From assembly GCA_030651475.1 (NCBI GenBank), contig JAUSEW010000005.1, positions 1 through 39,376 of the forward strand: a DNA stretch of 39,376 nt, read 5' to 3'. A model generated the notes under the pieces. The model was not told where the DNA came from and made no database searches. It was given only the letters and a program-made list of their open reading frames with translations. Below are positions 1 through 6,807 of the stretch, piece by piece. A program made the translations under genes and the position numbers. The stretch's first letter is position 1. Each line of letters starts with the position of its first letter. The DNA comes from Candidatus Levyibacteriota bacterium. GTDB taxonomy: Bacteria; Patescibacteriota; Microgenomatia; Levybacterales; UBA12049.

Positions 1-584
1 AATCCCCCGCCGATGACATCCGTTAGCCAGTGTTCTCCAAGGTAAATTCTCGAAACAAACATCGCAACATCATAAGCTATTATAAATCCTAAAATTATAG
101 TTTTCTTTAAATTTGATAATTTTTCCGATCGAAGGACAGTTAATCCAATAAGTATACTCAAGAATGCTGCTCGTCCCGCATGTCCCGAAGGGTAAGAATT
201 TTCCGCTCTTATATGAAATTGGGGGAAATTGATAATTCTTTCTGTTCTTAGCATAAACTCCGGCGGCGGAAAATGGCTGACGAAAAACTTTCCGTAAAGC
301 TCAATTAGATGAAAAAGCCCAAAGAATCCTAAAATAAATACTCCCCTTATTTTTCGCAAAAATACCAAAACTACTATTAAAGCTCCAAGCATTATTTCAA
401 AAGCGCCAATATCGCTCAAGAAGGAAGCTAATTCATCGAAGCGTCTGCTTATATTATCCTGAAGCCTAACCGTAGTATCGAAGTCAAATTGAGTAAAAGT
501 ATCCTTATGCACTAAATAGGAGAAGAAGACAAAGGCTGCAAAGGCTAAAGACCCCCAAACGAAGAATTTTATTTTGTTTTTCAT
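1..584 (-). CDS. PAP2-superfamily membrane phosphatase, C-terminus cut by window edge
   Basis: This reading frame is open from an ATG at 584 to the window start, so it is missing from the ORF track only because its stop lies outside. The protein starts MKNKIKFFVWGSLAFAAF and has several hydrophobic segments. It carries the PAP2 phosphatase motifs SYPSGHAGRAAF (motif 2 with the catalytic His) and SRIYLGEHWLTDVIGG (motif 3). Motif 1 is weak: KFFVSHFPPPE has a Pro where the usual Arg-Pro occurs. Family members dephosphorylate lipid phosphates such as undecaprenyl pyrophosphate or phosphatidate at the membrane; which substrate applies here cannot be told. It starts 13 bp downstream of galU on the same strand, so the two are probably co-transcribed, which fits an envelope role. 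Confidence 0.88.
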   Translation of the reverse strand, partial: MKNKIKFFVWGSLAFAAFVFFSYLVHKDTFTQFDFDTTVRLQDNISRRFDELASFLSDIGAFEIMLGALIVVLVFLRKIRGVFILGFFGLFHLIELYGKFFVSHFPPPEFMLRTERIINFPQFHIRAENSYPSGHAGRAAFLSILIGLTVLRSEKLSNLKKTIILGFIIAYDVAMFVSRIYLGEHWLTDVIGGG

Positions 585-597
585 CTGTACAAACGGG

Positions 598-1476
598 TTA
601 TAAATTCAGTCCCTTGAGGAACTTGCGGAATTCGCCGTTGATATCTTTATGCATGAGTCCGAATTCAACAACAGTTTTTAGATATTCAATTTTATTTCCC
701 GTATCATAGTACTTGCCATTTTGTATCTCACAAGCATAAACAGGATAACCTGTTTTTATCAAATTATCTATGGCAACGGATAGATACAGCTCGCCGTCTT
801 TTTCCAACTTTTGGTTACGCAGAATATCAAAAATTTGCGGAGGAAGAATGTATGCTCCGTGAGTTGCAAGATCCGATGGGGCGTCTTCAGGCTCGGGTTT
901 TTCTACAATTTTTTCGATTTTAAAAACATTTCCCTCAACAGAAGTAACTTTGGCTATTCCATATCTTCTTAAATCCTCTTTGTTCTTTATTCTGACTGCG
1001 GAGATAACCGCACCGCCATATTTCTCATAAACCTTAATCATTTGTGCAAGCCTAGGAGGAGTACTGTAAATAAACTCATCTCCCCATACTACTGCAAACA
1101 TTTCGTTATCAATTGCCGGCTCTGCCGAAAGAACCGGAGTCCCATTTCCATAAGGCCCTTTCTGACGAATATATATAAAGTTCGCCATTTCGGAAATTCT
1201 CTGAATATCTTCAAGCAGCTTTTCCTTGCCGCCGTTTTGCAGATTTTTGATAAGCTCTGCGTTAGGAACATCAAAATGATCTTCGATGGCTCTTTTCAAA
1301 GCTCCGGTAACAATAACCACATCTTCTATTCCGGACGCAACTGCCTCTTCAACTACATATTGAATAACCGGTTTATCTACTATCGGAAGCATTTCTTTGG
1401 GCATGGCTTTTGTTTGAGGAAGAAATCTTGTGCCAAATCCTGCCGCAGGAATAATTACTTTTCTAATTTTATTCAT
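598..1476 (-). CDS. galU: UTP--glucose-1-phosphate uridylyltransferase
   Basis: GalU makes UDP-glucose from UTP and glucose-1-phosphate in the cytoplasm. The N-terminus has the nucleotidyltransferase signature AAGFGTRFLPQTKAMPKEMLPIVDKPVIQY, with the G-x-G-T-R loop and the Lys of the PKEM segment. Further family blocks are VVWGDEFIY, where the Asp would bind metal, VEKPEPEDAPSDLATHGAYIL, and GKYYDTGNKIEYL near the C-terminus. At 292 aa it is full length. Its product would feed the glycosyltransferases at 7.9-13.9 kb, and galT at 7032 works on the same UDP-sugar pool. It is transcribed divergently from secE from a promoter whose -35 abuts the secE -35, and is followed by the PAP2 gene. Confidence 0.95.
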   Translation of the reverse strand: MNKIRKVIIPAAGFGTRFLPQTKAMPKEMLPIVDKPVIQYVVEEAVASGIEDVVIVTGALKRAIEDHFDVPNAELIKNLQNGGKEKLLEDIQRISEMANFIYIRQKGPYGNGTPVLSAEPAIDNEMFAVVWGDEFIYSTPPRLAQMIKVYEKYGGAVISAVRIKNKEDLRRYGIAKVTSVEGNVFKIEKIVEKPEPEDAPSDLATHGAYILPPQIFDILRNQKLEKDGELYLSVAIDNLIKTGYPVYACEIQNGKYYDTGNKIEYLKTVVEFGLMHKDINGEFRKFLKGLNL

Positions 1477-1484
1477 GAGTATTA

Positions 1485-1533
1485 ATTATACTACATACTT
1501 ACTCTTTACATGTCAACCGATATTTGATAATAT
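1485..1533. promoter_or_regulatory. Divergent galU / secE promoters with abutting -35 hexamers
   Basis: On the plus strand TTTACA (1505-1510), a 17-bp spacer and TAATAT (1528-1533) end 7 nt before the secE ATG. On the minus strand TTGACA (1511-1516 complement), 17 bp and TAGTAT, which runs on into TATAAT (1485-1493), precede galU. The two -35 hexamers touch each other. Assigned by consensus only. Confidence 0.6.
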
Positions 1534-1540
1534 ATCGTTT

Positions 1541-1726
1541 ATGGCAACATCTCCTATTACTTTTTTAAAAGAGGTCCAAGACGAGCTTAGGAAAGTAGTT
1601 TGGCCAACAAAAGATGAAGTTATAAGACTAACCGGAGTGGTTATTTTGATCAGTCTTATTGTCGGACTTTTTTTAGGAGGCGCTGACTTTGTCTTTACGA
1701 AAATTATGGAAATATTTATAAAATAA
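1541..1726 (+). CDS. secE: Preprotein translocase subunit SecE
   Basis: SecE is the small essential clamp subunit of the SecYEG channel. The ORF track begins at 1430, but the real start is the ATG at 1541, giving 61 aa ([27 protein letters not shown]). The conserved amphipathic block [20 protein letters not shown] is followed by a single transmembrane helix ([20 protein letters not shown]), as in the short one-TM SecE of most bacteria. It lies 2 bp before nusG in the classical secE-nusG-rplK-rplA order. There is no Shine-Dalgarno sequence; a -10 hexamer ends 7 nt before the ATG, so the message is probably leaderless. Confidence 0.95.
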   Translation: MATSPITFLKEVQDELRKVVWPTKDEVIRLTGVVILISLIVGLFLGGADFVFTKIMEIFIK

Positions 1727-1728
1727 TT

Positions 1729-2292
1729 ATGGATAAGCAAATTGTAGAACCAGTTGTTGCTCTTCCCAAAGAGGGTAAATGGTACATCGTACACACTTAT
1801 TCTGGCCATGAAAATAAGGTTATGAAATCCTTGTGGCAAAGAATTGAATCAATGGGATTTGGAGATAGAATTTTTGAGATAATTGTTCCAACCCGTAATA
1901 CTATCAAGGTTTCTCAAGGCAAAAAAGAAACTGTCAAAGAAAAGATTTTCCCAGGCTACGTACTAATCAGAATGACACTTGATGATGAAACATGGCTTTT
2001 GGTCAGAACCACACAAGGAGTTACCGCATTTATAGGCGCGGGCAACAAACCAACGCCAATCTCGGAAAATGAAGTTGCGGCAATCCAGAAATTTATGAAT
2101 TTGGAAGAACCTCTGTATAAAACAGCCTTTGCCAAAGGCGAAGCAGTCAAAATTGTCGACGGGCCGTTCGCTGATTTCCTTGGCACAGTCGATGAAATAG
2201 ACGAAGCAAAAGGAAAATTAAAAGTATTAGTAAGTATATTCGGAAGGGAGACGCCTGTTGAATTAGATTTTCTTCAGGTGACTAAGCTTTAA
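1729..2292 (+). CDS. nusG: Transcription termination/antitermination protein NusG
   Basis: NusG binds RNA polymerase and promotes processive elongation and coupling to ribosomes. The NGN domain is seen in [19 protein letters not shown], the [10 protein letters not shown] block and the TQGVTAFIG segment. The C-terminal KOW domain starts near residue 130 with [21 protein letters not shown] and ends [20 protein letters not shown]. At 187 aa the length is normal. It begins 2 bp after the secE stop without a recognisable Shine-Dalgarno site, which suggests translational coupling to secE. Confidence 0.97.
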   Translation: MDKQIVEPVVALPKEGKWYIVHTYSGHENKVMKSLWQRIESMGFGDRIFEIIVPTRNTIKVSQGKKETVKEKIFPGYVLIRMTLDDETWLLVRTTQGVTAFIGAGNKPTPISENEVAAIQKFMNLEEPLYKTAFAKGEAVKIVDGPFADFLGTVDEIDEAKGKLKVLVSIFGRETPVELDFLQVTKL

Positions 2293-2304
2293 GAATTTTG
2301 ACCT

Positions 2305-2730
2305 ATGGCAGCTAAAAAAATAAAGACAATTATCAAATTAAATATCAAGGCTGGGGAGGCAACTCCTGCTCCTCCGGTTGGGCCTGCTTTGGGTCAGCAC
2401 GGACTTCCCATTATGGAGTTCGTAAAGGCTTTTAATGATAGAACAGCCAGCCAAAAAGGCACAATTTTACCTGCAGTTATAACAGTTTTTACAGATAGAA
2501 CATTTTCTTTTATCGTCAAAAAGCCGCCGGTTGCGGAAATGATTAAGAAAGCAATAGGGAGAGAAAAAGGCTCACAAAAACCAGGAAGAGAAGTCGCCGG
2601 AACCTTGACGGAAACGCAAGCAGAAGAAATTGCCAAAATTAAAATGGAAGATCTAAATGCCAATGATGTAGCTGCTGCGGTAAAAATAGTCAAAGGAACC
2701 GCCAGAAGCATGGGAGTAGAAGTAAAATGA
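2305..2730 (+). CDS. rplK: 50S ribosomal protein L11
   Basis: L11 is part of the GTPase-associated centre of the large subunit. The N-terminal domain contains the flexible proline-rich block [26 protein letters not shown]. The C-terminal rRNA-binding domain contains [34 protein letters not shown] and ends [15 protein letters not shown]. At 141 aa it is full length. It sits 12 bp after nusG in the standard cluster. No clear Shine-Dalgarno is present before its ATG. Confidence 0.97.
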   Translation: MAAKKIKTIIKLNIKAGEATPAPPVGPALGQHGLPIMEFVKAFNDRTASQKGTILPAVITVFTDRTFSFIVKKPPVAEMIKKAIGREKGSQKPGREVAGTLTETQAEEIAKIKMEDLNANDVAAAVKIVKGTARSMGVEVK

Positions 2731-2738
2731 TAGATCAA

Positions 2739-2790
2739 AAATCAAATCTCAAAAATATTTTTAAGATTTAATATTTAATTTTTAATATTG
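2739..2790 (+). repeat. AT-rich short tandem repeat tract between rplK and rplA
   Basis: The spacer holds overlapping copies of AAATATTT-, TTTAAGATTTAATATTTAATT- and TTTTTAATATT-type words, forming a self-complementary AT tract. Similar low-complexity tracts occur at 4815-4848 (upstream of rplJ) and 32940-32995 (inside a signal-peptide coding region). A Shine-Dalgarno AAAGGAA follows before rplA. Confidence 0.5.
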
Positions 2791-2804
2791 ACTGAAAGGA
2801 ACTT

Positions 2805-3653
2805 ATGGGGAAAATTAGAGTAACTGCTCTGGGAGATGAAACTCTTGAGCAAAAACACAAACAAGAGACAAAGAAAAGAAAAGAGGGGAAAAAAGCCCTG
2901 TCTGCCGACAGGCAGGTTGTTAAAGGTGCTAAGGGTGGAGAACGAGTTGTTTCAGTTGGCCCTTCCGAAGAAGAATTAGCCAAAATGGAGGCTTTGGAGA
3001 AGGCTAAAACTGAAAAACCAAAGGAAGAAAAACCAAAGAAAACAGTCAAAGTTAAGAAACCAAAGCACGTCAGATCCAAAAAATATCAGGAAGTCAAAAA
3101 GCTTGTTGATCGGACGAAAAAATATAAACTGGCTGATGCTTTGGAGCTTTTGCCAAAACTGAAAATATCCAAATTCGATGAAACCGTAGAGCTCCATATC
3201 AATACCGCTTCTCAAGGAATATCCGGAACCGTTACCCTACCCCACGGAACAGGCAAAGCGATAAGGGTGGCAATTGCTGATGACAAAATAGTAGCGGAAG
3301 TTGAAAAGGGAAAAATTAATTTTGATGTGCTCTTGGCAGTTCCAGCAATGATGCCAAAATTAGCCAGAATTGCAAAAATCCTAGGACCTAGAGGTCTTAT
3401 GCCCAATCCTAAAAACGGAACGCTGACTGCTAATCCTGAAAAAATGGCGGAGAATTTTACCAAAGGCCAAATTCGCTTCAAAACCGAAGCCAAATCCCCG
3501 CTTATGCATTTAGTTCTAGGAAAACTTTCTTTCGGTCCAAAGAAACTAACGGAAAACATCGAGACAATAATTAACGCCATTAAAAAAGAGAATATAAGAA
3601 ATACTGTCTTGAAATCCACCATGAGTCCCGGAATAAAAATAGACCTAGGTTAA
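2805..3653 (+). CDS. rplA: 50S ribosomal protein L1 with long charged N-terminal extension
   Basis: L1 forms the mobile L1 stalk and binds 23S rRNA. The recognisable L1 fold begins near residue 90 (SKKYQEVKKLVDRTKKYKLADALELL) and continues through the hallmark block LGPRGLMPNPKNGTLT. The preceding ~85 residues are an extra Lys/Glu-rich extension that is absent from typical ~230-aa L1 and probably disordered. Within the fold the stretch between VRVAIADD and NFDVLLAVP is about 20 residues shorter than in E. coli L1. A palindromic DNA repeat (2897-2916) lies in frame in the extension and encodes ALSADRQ. A Shine-Dalgarno AAAGGAA supports the ATG at 2805. Confidence 0.95.
   Translation: MGKIRVTALGDETLEQKHKQETKKRKEGKKALSADRQVVKGAKGGERVVSVGPSEEELAKMEALEKAKTEKPKEEKPKKTVKVKKPKHVRSKKYQEVKKLVDRTKKYKLADALELLPKLKISKFDETVELHINTASQGISGTVTLPHGTGKAIRVAIADDKIVAEVEKGKINFDVLLAVPAMMPKLARIAKILGPRGLMPNPKNGTLTANPEKMAENFTKGQIRFKTEAKSPLMHLVLGKLSFGPKKLTENIETIINAIKKENIRNTVLKSTMSPGIKIDLG
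2897..2916 (+). repeat. Near-perfect 20-nt palindrome inside rplA
   Basis: CCTGTCTGCCGACAGGCAGG differs by two bases from a perfect palindrome. It is far more GC-rich than the surrounding AT-rich coding sequence and lies in the disordered N-terminal extension of L1, where an insertion would be tolerated. Confidence 0.6.
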
Positions 3654-3658
3654 CCATA

Positions 3659-3687
3659 TTGTACTTTTTCAAAATTTATAATATACT
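3659..3687 (+). promoter_or_regulatory. Promoter of fabD
   Basis: TTGTAC (3659-3664), a 17-bp spacer and TATACT (3682-3687) end 12 nt before the fabD ATG, starting immediately after the rplA stop. This gives fabD its own promoter inside the ribosomal-protein cluster and a leader of only about 5 nt. Confidence 0.55.
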
Positions 3688-3699
3688 TCTTGCATTAAT

Positions 3700-4698
3700 A
3701 TGAACGCTGAACGCATAGGCTCTCAAGGAATTGGTAATTTTGATGGCGCACCGAGAAAAGAAATAAAAGCTTTTCCTAGGATTGGGCTTATGTTTCCTGG
3801 ACAAAGCAGTCAAGAGGTTGGAATGGGAAAAAATCTTTTTGAAAATTCCCCTGCGGCAAAAAAAGTTTTTGAAGAAGCAAACGGAACGCTCGGTTTCAAT
3901 TTAGCAAAATTGTGCTTTGAAGGGCCTAAAAACGAGCTTAACCAAACTCATAATACTCAACCTGCAACACTTACCACAAGTATCGCAGCTCTTGAAGCAT
4001 TTAAGGAAAAATTTGGGATAGCGCCAGGCATTGTAGCAGCAGGACATAGTGTTGGTGAATATGCAGCTTTAGTAGCAGCAGGTTCATTAAGTTTCCCAGA
4101 TGCGTTGAGATTAGTAAGGAAGCGTGGACATTTTATGCACGAGGCAAGCATAAGGCAAAAAGGGTTTATGGCTGCTGTTATTGGCCTTGACGAAAGCGTT
4201 GTTGAGGAAGTTTGTCAACACACGGATGCTAAGATCGCAAACGTAAACTCCAGACAACAAATAGTAATAAGCGGACTTAATGAAGGCTTTGCTCATGCGT
4301 CAGATTTGCTAACGAGAAGAGGAGCAAGAATAATAAGGCTAGAGGTAGAAGGAGCGTTTCATTCGAGACTTATGGAATCGGCAGCAGAAGAAATGATAGA
4401 GGCATTACATAAAGTTAGGATAAATGATCCTACAATGCCTGTGATTGGTAATACGAGCGCACTACCGATGCATACATCTTCAGAAGTCCAAAAGGATCTA
4501 CAGAGACAAATTGTCGGATCTGTGAATTGGCTAGCGTCTATGTTAATAATGATAGACATGGGAGTAGAAGCAGTTATGGAAATTGGTCATGGAAAAGTTT
4601 TGACTGGTCTTGCCAGAAGAATCAATAAGGATCTCAAAGCATTCAGCGTTAGCAACGTTTTGGATATACAATCCTTAGCTTTAAATCCTTCGGTTTAG
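3700..4698 (+). CDS. fabD: Malonyl-CoA:ACP transacylase-like protein (FabD)
   Basis: FabD-type acyltransferases move malonyl groups from CoA to acyl carrier protein. The domain starts near residue 27 with IGLMFPGQSSQEVGMG (oxyanion-loop Gln). The nucleophile elbow GHSVGEY puts the catalytic Ser at 117, RLVRKRG supplies the conserved Arg, and GAFHSRLM supplies the catalytic His near 221. All key residues are therefore present in a 332-aa protein, slightly longer than usual because of about 25 extra N-terminal residues. It is oddly placed between rplA and rplJ, with its own promoter and no other fatty-acid gene in the window. Many CPR genomes lack a complete FASII pathway, so the in vivo acceptor is uncertain. 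Confidence 0.9.
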   Translation: MNAERIGSQGIGNFDGAPRKEIKAFPRIGLMFPGQSSQEVGMGKNLFENSPAAKKVFEEANGTLGFNLAKLCFEGPKNELNQTHNTQPATLTTSIAALEAFKEKFGIAPGIVAAGHSVGEYAALVAAGSLSFPDALRLVRKRGHFMHEASIRQKGFMAAVIGLDESVVEEVCQHTDAKIANVNSRQQIVISGLNEGFAHASDLLTRRGARIIRLEVEGAFHSRLMESAAEEMIEALHKVRINDPTMPVIGNTSALPMHTSSEVQKDLQRQIVGSVNWLASMLIMIDMGVEAVMEIGHGKVLTGLARRINKDLKAFSVSNVLDIQSLALNPSV

Positions 4699-4722
4699 AT
4701 AAACTAACCCTTTTAATTCCTC

Positions 4723-4751
4723 TTGACTACGTAATTATTATCTGCTATATT
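4723..4751 (+). promoter_or_regulatory. Promoter of the rplJ-rplL leader
   Basis: TTGACT (4723-4728), 17 bp and TATATT (4746-4751). Transcription would begin near 4758, just before the first helix of the L10 leader. Confidence 0.65.
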
Positions 4752-4757
4752 TAGTTT

Positions 4758-4872
4758 TGTCCTAAGACAGTGAGTTCTGCAAAGCAGAATAAGTCTCACC
4801 GAGGAGCAGCCGAATTATAAATTAATAATTTGTAATTAGTAATTAAGGTGACGCTCTTAGGAGCGTTTTTTT
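4758..4872 (+). promoter_or_regulatory. Ribosomal protein L10 leader (autoregulatory mRNA element)
   Basis: The leader folds as expected for the L10(L12)4-binding element. A closing helix CCTAAGA (4761-4767) pairs with TCTTAGG (4855-4861). Inside it GTGAG/CTCAC (4770-4774/4795-4799) stacks on a TTCTGC-AAA-GCAGAA hairpin, followed by the unpaired CGAGGAGCAGC segment typical of the binding region. The closing helix and the downstream attenuator hairpin (4851-4866) use the same bases, so only one can form. Family knowledge: L10 binding represses rplJ-rplL. Which fold is the off state here is inference. Confidence 0.8.
4851..4872 (+). terminator. Attenuator hairpin overlapping the rplJ Shine-Dalgarno
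   Basis: ACGCTC-TTAG-GAGCGT is a 6-bp stem with a 4-nt loop, followed by a T run (4866-4872) that reaches the rplJ ATG. The AGGAG Shine-Dalgarno (4859-4863) lies in the loop and 3' arm, 9 nt before the ATG. The same hairpin could therefore both terminate transcription and hide the ribosome-binding site. Confidence 0.75.
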
Positions 4873-5430
4873 ATGGATACGAAAATAAATCAAGTCAGAC
4901 AGAAGAAAGAGCAAATTGTAGCAAAGATTGCGGAAAAAGTAAACCGCGCTAAAGGCATTATATTTGCTAATTATCAGGGAATGACTCATAAACAGCTCGA
5001 GGATCTTAAGAAAGAATTAAGAAAAAGCGATGCCGAGCTAGTTGTCACCAAAAACACGCTTTTGAAAATTGCGTTATCTAAATCTAACGACATGAAAGCC
5101 TCTGTTGAGGATCCAAAAGCTTTTCAAGGCGCAACAGCTACTCTTTTTTCTTTTTCAGATGTAATTTCCCCCATAAAAGCACTTGCCAAAGCCATAAAAG
5201 CGATAAATCTTCCTGAAATTAAGTTCGGATTTCTTGAGGGAAAAATGCTGACGAAAGACGATGTAATGAAATTGTCAACTCTTCCTACCAAAGAGATACT
5301 GCTTGCTCAAATCGTTGGAGGAATCAAAGCTCCTATTTTCGGTCTTCATAGAGCACTAAGCTGGAATATACAGAAGTTTGTTTTAACTCTAAAAGCAATA
5401 GGAAATAAAAATGTTGACGGTAGAAAATAG
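4873..5430 (+). CDS. rplJ: 50S ribosomal protein L10
   Basis: L10 anchors the L7/L12 stalk to the large subunit. The N-terminal rRNA-binding part contains KEQIVAKIAEKVNRAKGIIFANYQGMTHKQLEDLKKELRKSDAELVVTKNTLLKIAL, the typical L10 pattern. A C-terminal helix after LPTKEILLAQIVGGIKAPIFGLHRAL would bind L12 dimers. At 185 aa it is slightly long. Its last codons (NVDGRK) coincide with the left arm of an inverted repeat that fills the rplJ-rplL spacer. Expression is likely controlled by the L10 leader directly upstream. Confidence 0.96.
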   Translation: MDTKINQVRQKKEQIVAKIAEKVNRAKGIIFANYQGMTHKQLEDLKKELRKSDAELVVTKNTLLKIALSKSNDMKASVEDPKAFQGATATLFSFSDVISPIKALAKAIKAINLPEIKFGFLEGKMLTKDDVMKLSTLPTKEILLAQIVGGIKAPIFGLHRALSWNIQKFVLTLKAIGNKNVDGRK

Positions 5431-5508
5431 AAAGTAGAAGATAGAAATTTGATGCTGGAAAACAGAAGATAGATTTCGTCAATCTTCCATCTTCTACTAT
5501 CTATCGTC
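5416..5508 (+). repeat. Imperfect inverted repeat in the rplJ-rplL spacer
   Basis: The left arm (about 5416-5445, GACGGTAGAAAATAG followed by AAGTAGAAGATAGA) is complementary, with small gaps, to the right arm (5483-5508, TCTTCCATCTTCTACTATC then TATCGTC). Copies of the word TAGAAGATAGA make up the arms. The left arm overlaps the rplJ stop. It could fold into a long hairpin between the L10 and L12 cistrons. Confidence 0.6.
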
Positions 5509-5535
5509 TAGTAAATAAAGGGGGTGAAATGTAAA

Positions 5536-5928
5536 ATGGCAAAATTAACTAAAGAAGAATTACTTAAATCAATTGAAGAAATGTCTGTTTTGGAACTTTC
5601 CGACTTCGTAAAAACTTTGGAAGAGAAATTCGGAGTTTCTGCTTCGGCTATGATGGCCTCAGCACCAGCTGCAGCGGCAACTGGAGCACAAGCAGGTGAA
5701 CCCGTTGAAGAACAAACAGTATTTAACGTTGTTGTTGCAAGTTCAGGAGCAAATAAAATCGCTGTTATTAAAGCACTTAGAGAATTAGTTCCAACATTGG
5801 GACTTAAAGAAGCCAAAGACCTAGTTGATGCTGCACCAAAAGAGGTAATGACGCAAGTCAACAAAAAAACAGCCGAAGAAGCAAAGGCGAAATTAATAGC
5901 CGCCGGCGCAACTGTTGAATTGAAGTAA
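5536..5928 (+). CDS. rplL: 50S ribosomal protein L7/L12
   Basis: L12 is the multicopy stalk protein that recruits translational GTPases. I chose the ATG at 5536 ([24 protein letters not shown], 130 aa) rather than the GTG at 5524, because the strong Shine-Dalgarno AAGGGGGTG lies 9 nt upstream and the former matches family N-termini. The N-terminal dimerisation helix hairpin, a flexible Ala/Gly-rich hinge ([14 protein letters not shown]) and the C-terminal domain ([42 protein letters not shown]) are all present. A terminator follows at 5954. Confidence 0.97.
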   Translation: MAKLTKEELLKSIEEMSVLELSDFVKTLEEKFGVSASAMMASAPAAAATGAQAGEPVEEQTVFNVVVASSGANKIAVIKALRELVPTLGLKEAKDLVDAAPKEVMTQVNKKTAEEAKAKLIAAGATVELK

Positions 5929-5953
5929 TAATTAACGATTTTTATTATTTACC

Positions 5954-5985
5954 AAAAAAGATTCTCTCAAACGGGAATCTTTTTT
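5954..5985 (+). terminator. Intrinsic terminator after rplL
   Basis: AAAAAAGATTC (5954-5964) and GAATCTTTTTT (5975-5985) form an 11-bp stem around a 10-nt loop, with the T tract in the 3' arm. Its symmetry would also allow termination of minus-strand transcripts. Confidence 0.85.
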
Positions 5986-6003
5986 GTTGGGTTAAAATAC
6001 CTC

Positions 6004-6032
6004 TTGACAATATTGTTATACTTTGTTATTGT
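6004..6032 (+). promoter_or_regulatory. Promoter of the small HTH gene
   Basis: A perfect TTGACA (6004-6009), 17 bp and TATTGT (6027-6032). It would give a leader of about 45 nt to the ATG at 6085. Confidence 0.5.
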
Positions 6033-6084
6033 ATATCTAATTAACTAGCATATTGATTATTAAAAGTATATTCGTAAGGCTATT

Positions 6085-6291
6085 ATGATTCAAACTCTAT
6101 CAATCAACAATCTTCCAGATCTTCTAACAGTTCGCGAAGTCGCGCAAGTTCTTAGAGTTTCACCATTAACAATTAAACGTTGGGGCAAAAGAGGAAAGCT
6201 TCCGGCTATCAGAATAAATTCAAGAGGCGACAGAAGATACAAGAAAGAATCAATTCTCTGGCTTTTGGGAATTCAGCAAAAAACCGAATAG
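6085..6291 (+). CDS. Small helix-turn-helix protein of the excisionase/MerR-like (HTH_17) type
   Basis: This 68-aa protein is almost entirely one winged-helix unit: LLTVREVAQVLRVSPLTIKRWGKRGKLPAIRINSRGDRRYKKESILWLL. The pattern (x-T-V-x-E-V-A-x-x-L-x-V-S, then I-x-R-W-x-x-x-G-K-L-P-A, then R-Y) is that of excisionase-family DNA-binding domains, found both in phage excisionases and in small stand-alone regulators. It has its own promoter. Its stop is 4 bp from the stop of the degenerate galT 3' end, so before the insertion at galT this gene and galT were probably convergent neighbours. Whether it regulates nearby genes or assists recombination is unknown. Confidence 0.8.
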   Translation: MIQTLSINNLPDLLTVREVAQVLRVSPLTIKRWGKRGKLPAIRINSRGDRRYKKESILWLLGIQQKTE

Positions 6292-6295
6292 TAAG

Positions 6296-6376
6296 CTATA
6301 CCCCCCTTCCGTATCCTGCTTGATGTTTTTGTTTTATCTTTTCTTCATCCGGATTTTCAAAATGTTCCTTTATGTT
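6296..6376 (-). pseudogene. Displaced, diverged 3' end of galT
   Basis: Read on the minus strand this segment gives N-IKEHFENPDEEKIKQKHQAGYGRGV followed by TAG. The intact galT ends IKEHFENPDEEKIKTSHSATYRKGV and TAA. The 25 codons align without a gap (17 identical), and 36 bp are identical in DNA (6332-6367 against 7068-7103). Just upstream (6377 on) the frame has stops and the similarity ends. It is therefore an orphan galT 3' end lying in the same orientation as galT, separated from it by the response regulator gene and a non-coding stretch. Confidence 0.85.
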
Positions 6377-6409
6377 TCAGTCCATTTATTGATTAGATAA
6401 GACTCTAAT

Positions 6410-6438
6410 TTGCATAAACTTCTTCTTTTTAGTATAAT
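6410..6438 (+). promoter_or_regulatory. Promoter of the response regulator at 6448
   Basis: TTGCAT (6410-6415), 17 bp and a perfect TATAAT (6433-6438) that ends 9 nt before the ATG. The transcript would start within a few nucleotides of the start codon, so it is probably leaderless. Confidence 0.65.
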
Positions 6439-6447
6439 TCCAACATT

Positions 6448-6807
6448 ATGTCACCAGAACGAGCTAAAGTATTTGTAGCCGAAGACAATGAATTCTGGCA
6501 AAAAATAATAAAAAGATCTCTTGCGGATAAGGGACATGAAGTTGTATTATCGGCAACTAATTTAGAGGATGCGCTTGCTGCAACAAGTAAGCTTGTAAAA
6601 TTAGGAGTGCAGGTAGCGATTATTGATGGAAATCTTAACGATTATGAAGCAAACGGACATGATGGGCAGATCGTTTTGGCAGCTATTCGTAAGGCAGCTC
6701 CACAAGTTAAGACAATCGGGCTTTCAGGAAATAGCGTTAGGGGAGTTAATGTAGATTTAGGAAAAGATAATTTCACTGATTTAGGAAAAACCGTTACGAA
6801 GATTTAA
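6448..6807 (+). CDS. Single-domain response regulator (receiver domain)
   Basis: The 119-aa protein is a lone CheY-like receiver domain. Acidic residues E12-D13 (VFVAEDNEFW) and the phospho-acceptor D60 (VAIIDGNLND) are present. Ser93 (IGLSGN) matches the conserved Thr/Ser position and a Lys follows near 106-114. There is no output domain, so it would act by protein-protein contact or as a phosphate sink. It lies between the displaced and the intact copies of the galT 3' end and thus appears to be cargo of the insertion there. It has its own promoter and no partner kinase nearby; the closest kinase in the window is at 23995. Confidence 0.85.
   Translation: MSPERAKVFVAEDNEFWQKIIKRSLADKGHEVVLSATNLEDALAATSKLVKLGVQVAIIDGNLNDYEANGHDGQIVLAAIRKAAPQVKTIGLSGNSVRGVNVDLGKDNFTDLGKTVTKI

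Noticed and set aside
1042-1485. Plus-strand ORF of 147 aa opposite galU
   Set aside because: Shadow of galU in another frame; Cys/Arg/Phe-rich composition without family features.
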